Positions 10,760 to 21,233 of a stretch of 64,000 nucleotides of DNA are shown piece after piece (positions within the stretch are counted from its first letter, which is position 1; every line of letters begins with the position of its first letter). The notes beneath the pieces were generated by a model that was given only the letters and a program-made list of their open reading frames with translations, ran no database searches and was not told the origin of the DNA. Position numbers and translations under genes: made by a program. The DNA lies in assembly GCA_963669155.1 (NCBI GenBank), contig OZ022594.1, positions 3,233,750 to 3,297,749 of the forward strand, written 5' to 3'. The stretch comes from Arbacia lixula (lineage: Eukaryota > Echinodermata > Echinoidea > Arbacioida > Arbaciidae).

Positions 10760-12320
10760 GGGCAAATTATAAATAACAACAATTATTTAGCGGTACAAAC
10801 AACTTTCCCATATGACCAATATTCGTGTGTGTGTGTTTCAGGCCGGGGGGGGGGGGGGGGGGGGCGTTCGGATGGGTTTGCCTCTGGTATTAAAGCCAAT
10901 ATAACTTTGTAAAACCTTTGTATGCGTGCATGCATTTCCTCCCCCTCCCCCTAAAAAAAAACGAACCAAACACAAATGTTGACATTATTGAAGTCATTGA
11001 GTAGGATGTTTCAACCATGGACCCTGCTACGAAAACTAAACAAGGATATCTGGCGTATTGCCTACCTCTTTTAAAGCTGTGTATTACTGAGATCTTTTGC
11101 ATATATGAATGAAACTTCAGTTAGACAATAACTTGCTTCCGATAAATTTGTAAAAAAGAGGGACAGATTTATAGTATAACATAATATTGATAAGAAATCT
11201 ATTAATGTTTAAATGATATGAGGTTAGCTATTTGATGGATTCGAATTTCTTGTGACTGTTTCTAGATCTTTTCGTATTTATCTTAGATTTCTCCGTACAC
11301 GGCACCCCTCCTAGTAAACACTGAGATTTACTTTTTTTCCCGAAAATTTACTGAAGGTATTACGCTATGATATGTACCGATCGTGAGAACATAGTTACTC
11401 ATTCATTAAAATTATATAATAATTTCCTTTTCATGCCTTTGTCATGTTTGTGTTTCTAGAGAAAACGATCTCAGAGCTTCATCATAGTCCGTGTAATCGA
11501 ATCAGAGGTATACTTTCCACAACGTAAGATAATTCGGGTAAGATAATGTTGTTATGTTGATACCCTTTTCACAATCTACATAAATATAATTAGAAAAATA
11601 TAAAGTAATAATAACTGATGTTAAATGCATGAAACCAATGCACAGTTTGTTAGTTTTAATTGCATTCCACTCCACGTATTGCCTATAAATAAATACGCTT
11701 TTGTCGAAAACTATATGTTGCTTTTACTCAAAGGTCTAAATAAAGAATGAGAAGTTAACACAATCGCCGTTAAGTAATCTGAAAGATGAGTACTCGAAAC
11801 ATGTTATCCTAATGAATTGTCAGTCAACATTTTGTTTTTCATGATTCCTCCTTATCCATTCTGACTCTTGGCAGGAACAGATTCCAACTAAAAGAAAAAA
11901 ACTCCTTTGATACTCAATGACATCAAGCACATCCACATGAGAACTATGGTTGAATGTATTCGTCTGTGACATCACAGGCAGCGTTGCCCCTTAGACATAC
12001 ATAAAAAGCAGAAATAAAAAAAAATCTCATTGTCTATTTTTACACACGATTCCAATGATGTATCACTGTTATTTGTTTGCACATTTTTTTTATTAAATAC
12101 ACATTTATGGCAAAGAACTACATGTACCTTAGGCCCAGACTCTCACACACTCTATAGGTTTATCAATCACACTCATGTAGTAAAGCTGTAATCAAATGAG
12201 AAGTAATAAGAAATCTTAACAATGTGGAAATATTCACTATGTTGATGAAAGGAGACACCTATGTATTCCTGTCATACAGTGCTGAAATGATGTAGCTGGT
12301 ATTTCATATATATCAACATT
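10760..12320. other. Intron sequence with no gene seen
   Basis: AT-rich sequence upstream of the Death exon, with a GT run and 17 or more G at 10826-10864. Frames on both strands are short and featureless. The Penelope-like element begins at 12327. Confidence 0.5.
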
Positions 12321-12326
12321 GATTAA

Positions 12327-13930
12327 GTAATTCTTGACGCTACCACATACCATGAGAAGTTATCCGATTTACTAGAGTCTGGCCCGTACCGTGAGTTAAA
12401 GAAAGATCCCACAGATCGTCTGTGTCGTAAGCTTTCCAGCACTCTGCTGAACTTAAAGAAAGACAACACAATGGATGAACCAACCTACCGAAGGTTGGAA
12501 CTCACACAGAAGCAACCGCTGAGAATTTATGGGTTACCCAAGGTACACAAGCCCACAGTCCCACTCCGTCCCATCGTTTCATGCATAGGTTCGTTTGCGT
12601 ACAACCTCTCGGAGCATCTAGCAGAGATCCTTTCTCCGCTAACCGGTACCACAGAACACACGATCCACAATCCAAGTGTTTTTGCAGAGTTCATAGCAGA
12701 GCAAACCATTAGTCCACATGAAGGCATGGTGTCATTCGATGTAGTCTCCCTCTTCACCAACGTACCGATTGAGGGTGCTTGTAGTGCTGCCTTGCAGTGA
12801 GACAGCAACCTTTCTGCCCATACTACACTGTCTCCAGAACAGCTAACCAAACTCCTTGAGTTTGTTTTCAGATCCACATATTTTCTGTACAAGGGTTCAT
12901 ACTATGCACATACTGAAGGGGCGGCCATGGGCAGTCCAGTCTCGGCTGTCGTGGCCAACCTGTACATGGAAAGTTTTGAAGATGAAGCATTAGATGCATG
13001 CCCTCTCTCTTGCATTCCCCGGGTTTGGAAGAGATACGTAGATGATACGTTCATCATTGTCTCTAGTTCAGAAACCGACAACCTGCTCAAACACATGAAT
13101 GGCCGCCACCCATCCATTCAGTTTACGTCGGAGGTTGAGTGTGAAGGGAAGATAGCATTCTTAGACACGATGGTTCACAGGCACGATAACCATAGGCTCT
13201 CCACCTCATTCTACAGGAAGCCTACCCATATAGACCAGTACATTGCGTTCGACTTTTACCACCCCACATCGGTGAAGAGAAGGCTGGAGAAGTGTCTTTT
13301 TGACAGAGCATCACGCCTCGTGAAAAACCCACAACAACCAAGCAAAGATCGGATCCGTGTCCGCAATGCCCTGAGTCTCAACGGTTATCCATGCCGTTTT
13401 ATACATAACACCAAGAAGAAAGCGCTAGAACCGAAGGATCAGAAGGAATACAAGTCGTTCGTAGTCTTGCCTTACGTTGATGGAGTGTCCCCACAACTCA
13501 GGCGCCGCCTGGAAAGCCATGGCATCCTCCGACAACAACTTACACGCCCCAAAGATCCAATCCCTCAAAACAGACGGGACGGAATTGTGTACAATATCCC
13601 TTGCAAAGGGTGTGACCGTTCATACATCGGTGAAACTGCCCGACCGATATCTGAAAGAATCATTGAGCATAAGAGGGATGTCAGGCTCCGCCGGACTGAC
13701 AGCTCAGCAGTAGATGAACATGCCTGGGATAACCAGCACCAGCCAGACTGGGATGGGGTTCAGTGCATCTCCCAAGAAGGGCTCTGGTACACACGTATGG
13801 TAAAGGAAGCCATCAATATTCGTCTCAACCCAACGATTTCAATCGAGACAACGGGATCGATATCCCCGATTTGTGGATTCGTACGATTCGCCGCCATGAC
13901 ACTCCCCGACCACTGGTCGACACGCCATAG
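12327..13930 (+). pseudogene. Penelope-like retroelement ORF: reverse transcriptase plus GIY-YIG endonuclease, 5'-truncated and broken
   Basis: The frame opens after a TAA at 12324 and reads VILDATTYHEKLSDLL, internal RT-N sequence, so the 5' part is missing. RT motifs follow: GLPKVHKP, the SFDVVSLFTNVP motif A and AMGSPVSAVVANLYME, then the YVDDTF catalytic box near 13036. The C-terminal GIY-YIG endonuclease region has NIPCKGCDRSYIGETAR with the paired cysteines and Y-I-G, then HKRD and HAW. This RT/GIY-YIG order is diagnostic of Penelope-like elements, which copy themselves by target-primed transcription. Two lesions are visible: a TGA at 12798-12800, and a frame shift near 13840 after which the normal C-terminus continues in another frame to TAG at 13928-13930. 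Few lesions indicate a fairly recent copy. It is not an active gene as it stands. Confidence 0.9.
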
Positions 13931-13969
13931 TAGCTCGTTGTTAGTTTGAAGCTGGACATTGTTACCCCC

Positions 13970-13977
13970 TGTTACAC
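13970..13977. repeat. Target-site duplication TGTTACAC, left copy
   Basis: Identical to 18480-18487 and directly adjacent to the first CCACAAATG unit of the palindrome. It supports transposition rather than local inversion as the origin. Confidence 0.8.
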
Positions 13978-16900
13978 CCACAAATGTAATAATCGCCCAC
14001 AAATGTAATAACGCCCACAAATGTAATAACACTTTACCCACAAATGTAATACTTTCACCCACAAATGTAATAATGCACTTTACCCACAAATGTAATATTT
14101 TTGAACCACCCACAAATGTAATAATCACTTTACCCACAAATGTAATAATTTTTAGGGGATATTTTGTCCAATTTCTTCAAAACTGAAACCCTGTACTGAT
14201 GCATCGGTAAAGCGCGCAGTCTTTATTCCAGACCCAATTATAGGCCCGATCACCTTCTCTCTGTGGAATAACGTGAGAGTGGAGCCTAGTCTTTCCTCCA
14301 GACCCGATTATTTCAAAAATAAGAACGTAGTCTTTTTTTCCAGACCCACTTATTTCATTTTTGGAATCTTCAAAGCCAAGGCCCGATCGTCTTATTTTTG
14401 TGGAATAACATGAGAATGGAGCCTAGTCTCTCCTCCAGACCCGATAATAAAAAAAGCGTAGTCTCTTTCCAGACCCAATTTTTTCATTTTTTGAATCTTC
14501 TAAGCCAAGGCCTGATCATCTTATTCCTGAGGGATAACCTGAGAATCGAGTCTAGTCTTTCCTCTAAACCCGATTATTTTAAAAAAATGAGAGCCTAGGC
14601 TTTTCTCAACCCGTTTCATTCATTTTTTTAAATCTTCAAAACGAAGGCCCCATCATCTCACTCCTGTAGAATAACATGAAAATTGAGTCTAGTCTTTCCT
14701 CCAGACCTGGTTATTTCAAAAGTAAGAATGTAGTCTTTTCTCAAGACCCAATTATTTCATTTTTTCAATTCTTCAAAATCAAGACCCCATTATATTTTTC
14801 TTGTGGAATAACATGGTAATCGAGCCTAGTCTTTCCTCCAGACCCGAGTAGTTCAAAAATAAGAGTATAGTTTTTTCCAGACCCAATTATTTCGTTTTTT
14901 TTAAATCTGCAAAACTAAGGCCCTATCATCTTATTCTTGTGGAATAGCATGAGAATCTTTCCTCCAGACCCAGTTAGCTTAAAAGTTAGAGCGTAGTCTT
15001 TTCTGCAGACCCAATTAATTAACTTTCTAAATCTTCAAAACCAAGGCCCCATCATCTCACTCCTGTGGAAAAATATGAGAATTGATTATAGTCTTTCCTC
15101 CAGACCCGGTTATTTTAAAAGTAAGAGCGTAGTCTTTTCTGCAGACCCCATTAATTAACTTTCTAAATCTTCAAAACCAACACCCCTTTATCTTATTCCT
15201 GTGAAATAACATGCGAGTTTCTAGTCTTTCCTCCAGACCCGGTTATTTTAAGAAAAAAAAACAAATAAAATAAACTTGAAAACTAAGATCCCACCATCTT
15301 CCAAACTAAGACCCTGTAATAATTCAATGGTTTAGAGCGTAGTCTTTCCGCCATACCTGTTCAATTAAAAAATACGTTCATAAAATATATAAGACCCTCC
15401 CAGCAAACATAAAAACGTTCTTTTTTTTAGGTCCTGTACGTCTTCGTCGTAAATGATTTTTGGGACTTTATACCGTTTTTTTAGAACATTTAAAAACGTT
15501 TTTAAACTTTACAAACTTAAACCTTTTGTACCTAGCGTTTACAGAACGTTTTATATACGTCCAGTTCAATAAGTCAACTAATATCAAATACATAAATAAA
15601 TAAATAAATCACTATATTTATGTCATTATTTAAATGTCAGTATTAAGATGTAATTTTGACGTCAATGTTACAATCTTAATGTAATGTGATTACATGACCA
15701 AAACATCTGCACTTGTTGTATGACCATAATATGACGTAATGTTTGCGTAAATACGATGTCTTTAAAGACCAACTACTCCTAATCCCATCCTATCTCAGTC
15801 TAATCGTAAGCTTATAACCTGAATTTATACCGGCAGTTGTTTACATTCACTCAAGAAATCGATGTTCACCCAACTGGCACAGTATGTTACTTGAAAACCT
15901 ATCTGATGTTCTTGAATATACATGCATGCATTAGGCGTCTTGAATTGTGTCATATTTTTGAACATTTGAATAGATAACCGGCATATAACTAGAAAGAAGG
16001 AATATTTAAGCATACATTCCAATAAACGTTTTGAAATTTAGACATTAAAAACATAAATGCCACCTAATTGAGTGCAATATTTTGTAGAGCATATTGCCGT
16101 AGTACCAGTGAGGGTGTTAAAATACGATAGGAGCAGGATAGGGTAAGAAATGATTAGGATAGGTAAGTATAGGATTAGGGTATGTGTGCGTATATGTATG
16201 CATGTGTGCGTATGTATGCATATATGCACGTTTCTTTTTTGTTAGCTGGGCTATTATCTCATTCCTGTTTTTTCTTTTTCCTTTTCAATTACTTTTCAAG
16301 TACTTTGAGCATGTACATAAGGTGGATTTAGTGCATTCTAAGTACTCATCAGTGCCATCATCATTTCTTGGCGATGCATGGCATCGCTTAACATTGTTAC
16401 ATATGTGGAACAACACGTCGCAAATAAATGATTGTTCGGTGGTCACACGAACTGACGAATCAGTCCAAATGGTCATATAACACAGACAGGAGGAACCGAT
16501 GTGATGGATCGTTGATCATGGACGGATTTTATTTTTAATCATGGAAATATTCTATCGCCCACAAATATCCTGGATTTCAATGGTCGTCGAAAAAAGAAGA
16601 AATCGAATTATAGTGACCATAAAACATTATTACAATTGTCGTTGAAATCATTACATGTGTGGGTAAAGTGTTATTACATTTGTGGGCGTTATTACATTTG
16701 TGGGTGTACGAGACACCCTCAAATGTAATAACTCCCACAAATGTAAGAACACTTTACCCACAAATGCAATAGTTTCAACCACAAACGTAGCAACGCCCTT
16801 TACCAACAAAGGTAATGATTTTGAATCGCCCAAATTTTATCCAATTACTTTGTTTCTATACGACCATTGAATTAGACCATTAGAATATAGGCATAGACGA

Positions 16901-18479
16901 TTGAAAGAAAAGTCGACAGTCAACGTACCATCGAATCGGTCCCACCTCTGTGCGTTATATACAAGTATATATATGTACTATTTTGACTGATTCGTCAGTT
17001 TGTGTGACCGCCGACCACTGAGACGTGTTGTATCCAAATATGTAACAATGTAAAGCGATGCCATGCATTGCCAAGAAAAGATGACGATAATGATGACCAT
17101 TTATAATGAGCTATATACACACATTATGTACATGCTCAAAGTGCTTGACTTTTTGAGTTGTATTTTTTTATTAAAAAAACGGAATTAGTTGATAGGATCT
17201 TAGTTTTGAAGATTTTTTTTTAAACTTCAATTACGAGGAAAGACTACGCTCTAAACATTTGATTTATCACAGTCAGGGTCTTAGTTTGGAAGATGTTGAC
17301 ATTATTCCACAGGAATAAGATGATGATGGGCTTATTTTTTAAGGTTTCAAAAATGAAATAAATGGGTCTGGAGAAAAGACTACGCACTTATTTGTGAAAT
17401 AACAGGGTTTGAAGGAAAGACTACTAGGCTCGATCCTCATGTTATTCCATGAGAATCTGATGATGTGGTCTGAATTTGTAAGGTTCAATAATATAAATAA
17501 TTACCGGGTCTGGGGGAAAGACTAGAAACTCTCACGTTATTCCACAGGAATAAGATGAAGAGGTGTTGGTTTTGAAGATTTAGAAAGTTAATTAATTGGG
17601 TCTGCAGAAAAGACTACGCTCTTACTTTTAAAATAACCGGGTCTGGAGGAAAGACTATAATCAATTCTCATATTTTTCCACAGGAATAAGACGATGGGGC
17701 CTTGGTTTTGAAAATTTAGAAAGTTAATGAATTGGGTCTGCAGAAAAGACTACGCTCTAACTTTTAAACTAACTAGGTCTGGAGGAAAGACTAGAAACGA
17801 TTCTTATCTTATTCCACAGGAATAAGATGATGGGGCCTTAGTTTTGAAGATTTAGAAAATTGATTAAATGGGTCTGCAGAAAAGACTACGCTCTTAATTT
17901 TGAAATAATCGGGTTATTTCATAAGAATAAGATGACGGGGTCTTGATTTTGAAGAATTGAAAAAATGAAATGATTGGGTCTGGAGAAAAGACTACACTCT
18001 TGCTTTTGAAATGACCAGGTCTGGAGGAAAGACTAGGCTCGATTACCATGTTATTCCACAAGAAAAATATAATGGGGCCTTGGTTTTGAACATTTGAAAA
18101 AATTAAATAATTGCATCTGGAGAAAAGACTACGCTCTCAATTTTGAAATAATCGGGTGTGGAGGAAAGACTAGATTCCATTCTCACGTTATTCCACAGAG
18201 AGAAGGTGATCGGGCCTATAATTGGGTCTGGAATAAAGACTGCGCGCTATACCGATGCATCAGTACAGGGTTTCAGTTTTGAAGAAATTGGACAAAATAT
18301 CCCCTAAAAATTATTACATTTGTGGGTAAAGTGATTATTACATTTGTGGGTGGTTCAAAATTATTACATTTGTGGGTGAAATGATTACATTTGTGGGTAA
18401 AGTGTTATTACATTTGTGGGCGTTATTACATTTGTGGGTAAAGTGTTATTACATTTGTGGGCGTTATTACATTTGTGGG
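13978..18479. mobile_element. Giant palindromic foldback element (TU-like), 4.5 kb, inserted in the Penelope-like element
   Basis: The two halves are inverted copies around about 16711. Outer domains (13978-14150 and 18305-18479) are tandem copies of a 16-20-bp unit around CCCACAAATGTAATAA. Inner domains (14180-15395 and 17157-18290) are head-to-tail copies of a unit of roughly 140 bp containing CTAGTCTTTCCTCCAGACCC. The innermost arms (16298-16708 and 16714-17155) end with the outer-type repeat again, flanking a 5-base centre. The left arm has about 900 bp with no partner on the right. The element is flanked by the 8-bp repeat TGTTACAC. Terminal inverted repeats with a short-tandem-repeat outer domain and a distinct inner domain are the hallmark of sea urchin TU foldback transposons. 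No transposase is encoded, so movement would need a trans-acting enzyme. Confidence 0.88.
15398..16297. mobile_element. Left-arm-only segment, about 900 bp, probable insertion in the foldback element
   Basis: The right arm has no equivalent of this stretch. Its start carries AAC/GTT-rich sequence (CAGCAAACATAAAAACGTTC, with further AACGTT-type motifs to 15555) resembling a dispersed invertebrate repeat. The rest is AT-rich, with GTATGTATGCAT and TAGGATTAGGGTA runs near 16150-16210. No open frame of note. Its exact edges are uncertain by some tens of bases. Confidence 0.5.
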
Positions 18480-18487
18480 TGTTACAC
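18480..18487. repeat. Target-site duplication TGTTACAC, right copy
   Basis: Adjacent to the terminal CATTTGTGGG unit. The following C tract continues the C-rich context seen just left of the insertion. Confidence 0.8.
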
Positions 18488-18720
18488 CCCCCCCCCCCTC
18501 AATGCGCACCTATTAGCGACCCTTGGACTTGTTGGTCACCCGTAATTACCGACCAGTGTCTTTGTCCCTTTTGTACTTTGTCGGAAACTTGTTACCGCCC
18601 CAGGATTCGAGCCGCATTATCGGTCTATTGTTGGTTAGGTATCAGGATACGCCGGCTTAATCTCGGTTAGTGCGCTGCACTGACCATAGGTTATTCAAAC
18701 CCCTACTTACTACAATTTTG

Positions 18721-18767
18721 TATCACACCTGACGAAGTGTTGCAGCGGCGCACGAAACGTCGTGATG
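18721..18767 (+). ncRNA. Hammerhead ribozyme-like motif of the Penelope-like element
   Basis: The core is CTGACGA (18729-18735), a stem-II hairpin (GTG...CAC enclosing GC-AGCG-GC), GAAA (18754-18757), then GTC (18759-18761). Stem I pairs ATCAC (18722-18726) with GTGAT (18762-18766). That is the type I hammerhead order, with cleavage expected after the C of GTC. Stem III is minimal; the ACGT between GAAA and the cleavage site is self-complementary, which allows two RNAs to pair as a dimer. Hammerheads with very short helix III are known in Penelope-like elements. Activity cannot be judged from sequence alone. Confidence 0.7.
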
Positions 18768-18799
18768 TCTTTCGATTTCGTTTACCATACATTGCGAGA

Positions 18800-20930
18800 C
18801 AAACGATCATCACTAGCTTATTATCCGCAATGAGTAACATATTTAGCATTATATATCAACATTATTTCACGTTTGAATAAAATACACGTGTGAATATCGC
18901 GTACATGTTATATACTTAGTCGTTAGAGGGCAACATTTTATCTTGAGTGCGCGGCTTTAGACACGGCCTAATTTGGTCACTTGAGAACTGTTTAGGTAGC
19001 GCGTCCAGGTGGGGACACTACACGCAAAAACACTGTGCGAAGAGATGGAATCGAGATACGACCGTCGGGCGGGCGTCCTTTTAAAGATTGAGTTTTCTGC
19101 GGAACGATCGGCGCCCACACATGTCTGTAATTCCGTCTTGAACCGAGGATTTTAAAACGAATGGATATCCATACCTTTAAACAAGGTTTGATTCCGCCTA
19201 TTAATATTCATGACTAGCAGCTGCTTTAAAAAATATGATGAATACGCAATTGCGTCACGTCCACCTGGATTTTATAATAGGTCATACACATTCCTATACA
19301 TGCATACATTTCAGCTTTCGCTGCTGGACTTGAAATTTTGTCATGAAGTGCTTGTCATGTAGTTAATGAGAACAGGCGAACACGAAGTTGGATCCTTTTT
19401 GAGATGAAAATACTACCTTTGGCGCAGTTGGACACGTTTTTCATGTTACTTGTCTGAAAGGAAAATTTCTTAATATAACGTTTCCAGCAATTTTTTTTAA
19501 TATAGAATATGATGCGGAAGAGTGTGAAATCAAGACTTTTAGAGCCGTTTTGCCACATTGTAACAATTTTCCTCGATTGATTTTTATAGATGCATCGTAG
19601 GTATTAGATATCATAACTGCGCAAGCATATGGGATGAGGATATTTCCCCAAATTCTTCTGCGCATCCGATTTTGTTGATACATCAAAACCAGGCAAAAAT
19701 CATCCAGAGAATCGGCGGCATTGAACATCAAAGAGAAAATCTTGTGTGACTAGAAGGAGGGTACAATGAATATGCATTAATTAGACGGTTGATGGTACTC
19801 AATGTGCATAAACATCCTTGCCTAAACACAGTCCGCGTCAACGTAGAGAGCATGGAGAGTGCGCGGGCATACAAAATTTACCACTGTAAGCAAAAAAACA
19901 AAAACAAAACAACAACCAACAACAACATGAAATGAGATGGGTATCTGTGCGAGAAGCTTACTATGCCCCCCCCCCGTCTTTTCCCATTTTTCTTCAATGC
20001 CTGATCTACTTTGCTCTATTGATGTTGCATATGGAATATATTGATTTTTTTCTACAGAGTGAGTAAAGAATGTCTTTAATCTAAATATTAAAGATTAAAG
20101 ATCTAAATGTTTTTAAAGTTGTCTTAATCCGGTACGATTTTCATTTGGATCTTTGCATGCATGACTGGACAACAGGCTGAAGAAGACTGCAAAATCCCAT
20201 TTGCCGAGGAGCTGGGTGAAGGATACAACACATTGTTCAACAATTTATGATGTATGTGTACAGAGCGACACATACACAAAATGCAGAGGAACCGTACATC
20301 TAATTCTAGTACTACTCAAAGAGGGCTCAACATTTATAACTTTTGTGTAACCATTTGAAGGGAAGTCCACCAAGACCCCCCCCCCCCCATCCCCCAGATT
20401 TTTGATATAAATTGTCACTGTAAACCTACAGCAACAACTTTTCTTTTCATTGTTCTTGTACCTTCGTTTATGAGAAAGCACATTGGATCAAGTTACTTAA
20501 TAATAATGATGGTGATGATGATGAATAAGACGATGATTATAGTGATAATGATGGTGATGGTGATGGTGTTAATTAATATGTTATGGGAAAAATTCTAAGG
20601 TAATTGCCTAATTAAGATTGAGTAATCTTGATAAAAACTCAATGTCAAACAGAAATTGGGAAATGTTCTTACTGCATTATGAGACAATGTGTATTATGCG
20701 GGTATGTGTGTGTATGTGTGTGTGTGTGCGTGCGTGAGAGAGAGAGAGAGAGAGAGACACCAAACAGTCTTGTTTGGTTCATACGTCATATTCTATAGCC
20801 GTTCCGAACCAGTGTGGAAACACAATAATAACTTGCACATTTCATTCACAGTTCAAAGTCATTAATTGACTCAGAAACAGTATAATAAACATATAATACT
20901 TTTATACTAAAGTGTATCTATAATATATTT
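18800..20930. other. Intron sequence with one dispersed repeat and simple repeats
   Basis: Apart from the 19150-19365 repeat there are GATGATG-type runs (20500-20572) and a (GT)n(GA)n run (20700-20757). A 29-codon open stretch at 20161-20250 ends AEELGEGYNTLFNNL and stops, resembling a last exon, but I cannot assign it. The minus-strand frame at 19731-19441 has no recognisable domain. Confidence 0.45.
19150..19365. repeat. Dispersed repeat, also at 37115-37340
   Basis: Both stretches share AACAAGGTTTGAT, TTAATATTCATGACTAGCA, ATTTTATAATAGGTCATAC and ATACATGCATACATTTCAGC in order, at about 85 percent identity over 215 bp. The element type is unknown. Confidence 0.8.
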
Positions 20931-21069
20931 GTAATTGTATCCCTTCTATGAATATTCATGAGTATTCTGGGAACGTGATTGGTCGATTGATGATCGCAGA
21001 CTACAAAATAATTTGACTATATCTGCCTCAGCTCTGGATATTTTTCACTATTTTTTCATGGGGAAGACT

Positions 21070-21233
21070 GCGCATGCTCTATTTACTATTTTCTTCCTTG
21101 GCACTACTGCGCATGCTCACTACCTGGTAACAAAATTTGTTTCGACTGCGCGCGAGCAGCGCAGACGACCCGCCGCGCACTGCACTGTACTGTACTGTGC
21201 CGCACTCAGCTCACAGTGAGATTGTAAACAAAC
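21070..21233 (+). promoter_or_regulatory. Promoter-like region of the recombinase gene with two NRF-1-like sites
   Basis: CTGCGCATGCTC occurs twice (about 21068-21079 and 21107-21118) in a similar surrounding sequence, each containing the GCGCATGC palindrome bound by NRF-1-type factors. A GC-rich stretch (CGCGCGAGCAGCGCAG) and an ACTGT run follow up to the start codon. No TATA box is evident at a convincing distance. This local GC rise is unusual in the AT-rich neighbourhood and suggests a CpG-type promoter. Confidence 0.5.

Larger units (their letters stand above)
12327..18800 (+). mobile_element. Penelope-like element (12327-13977 and 18480-about 18800) split by a foldback element
   Basis: The retroelement body runs from the truncated RT to TGTTACAC at 13970-13977. 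After the 4.5-kb palindrome the same TGTTACAC recurs at 18480-18487 and leads into C-rich and then unique sequence ending in a hammerhead-like motif typical of these elements. Removing the palindrome and one duplication gives a continuous C-rich 3' region. The 3' boundary near 18800 is approximate. Confidence 0.75.

Noticed and set aside
10890-11102. 70-codon minus-strand frame as the first NLR exon
   Set aside because: No donor in the required phase with coding-like content, and the 2A exon gives a better fit.
12527-13117. Minus-strand frames opposite the Penelope-like ORF
   Set aside because: Shadows of the RT on the other strand.
13978-14150. CRISPR array, because of evenly spaced short repeats
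   Set aside because: Spacers are only 1-10 bases and repeat themselves, the units recur inverted at the other end, and the genome is eukaryotic.
13760-14186. Open frames with repeated 'HKCNN' or 'ITFVG' peptides, also at 16651-16870 and 18416-18670
   Set aside because: They translate the CCCACAAATGTAATAA tandem repeats of the foldback element.
16130-16200. Telomere-like TAGGATTAGGG phrases
   Set aside because: Irregular, few and interstitial; no TTAGGG array.
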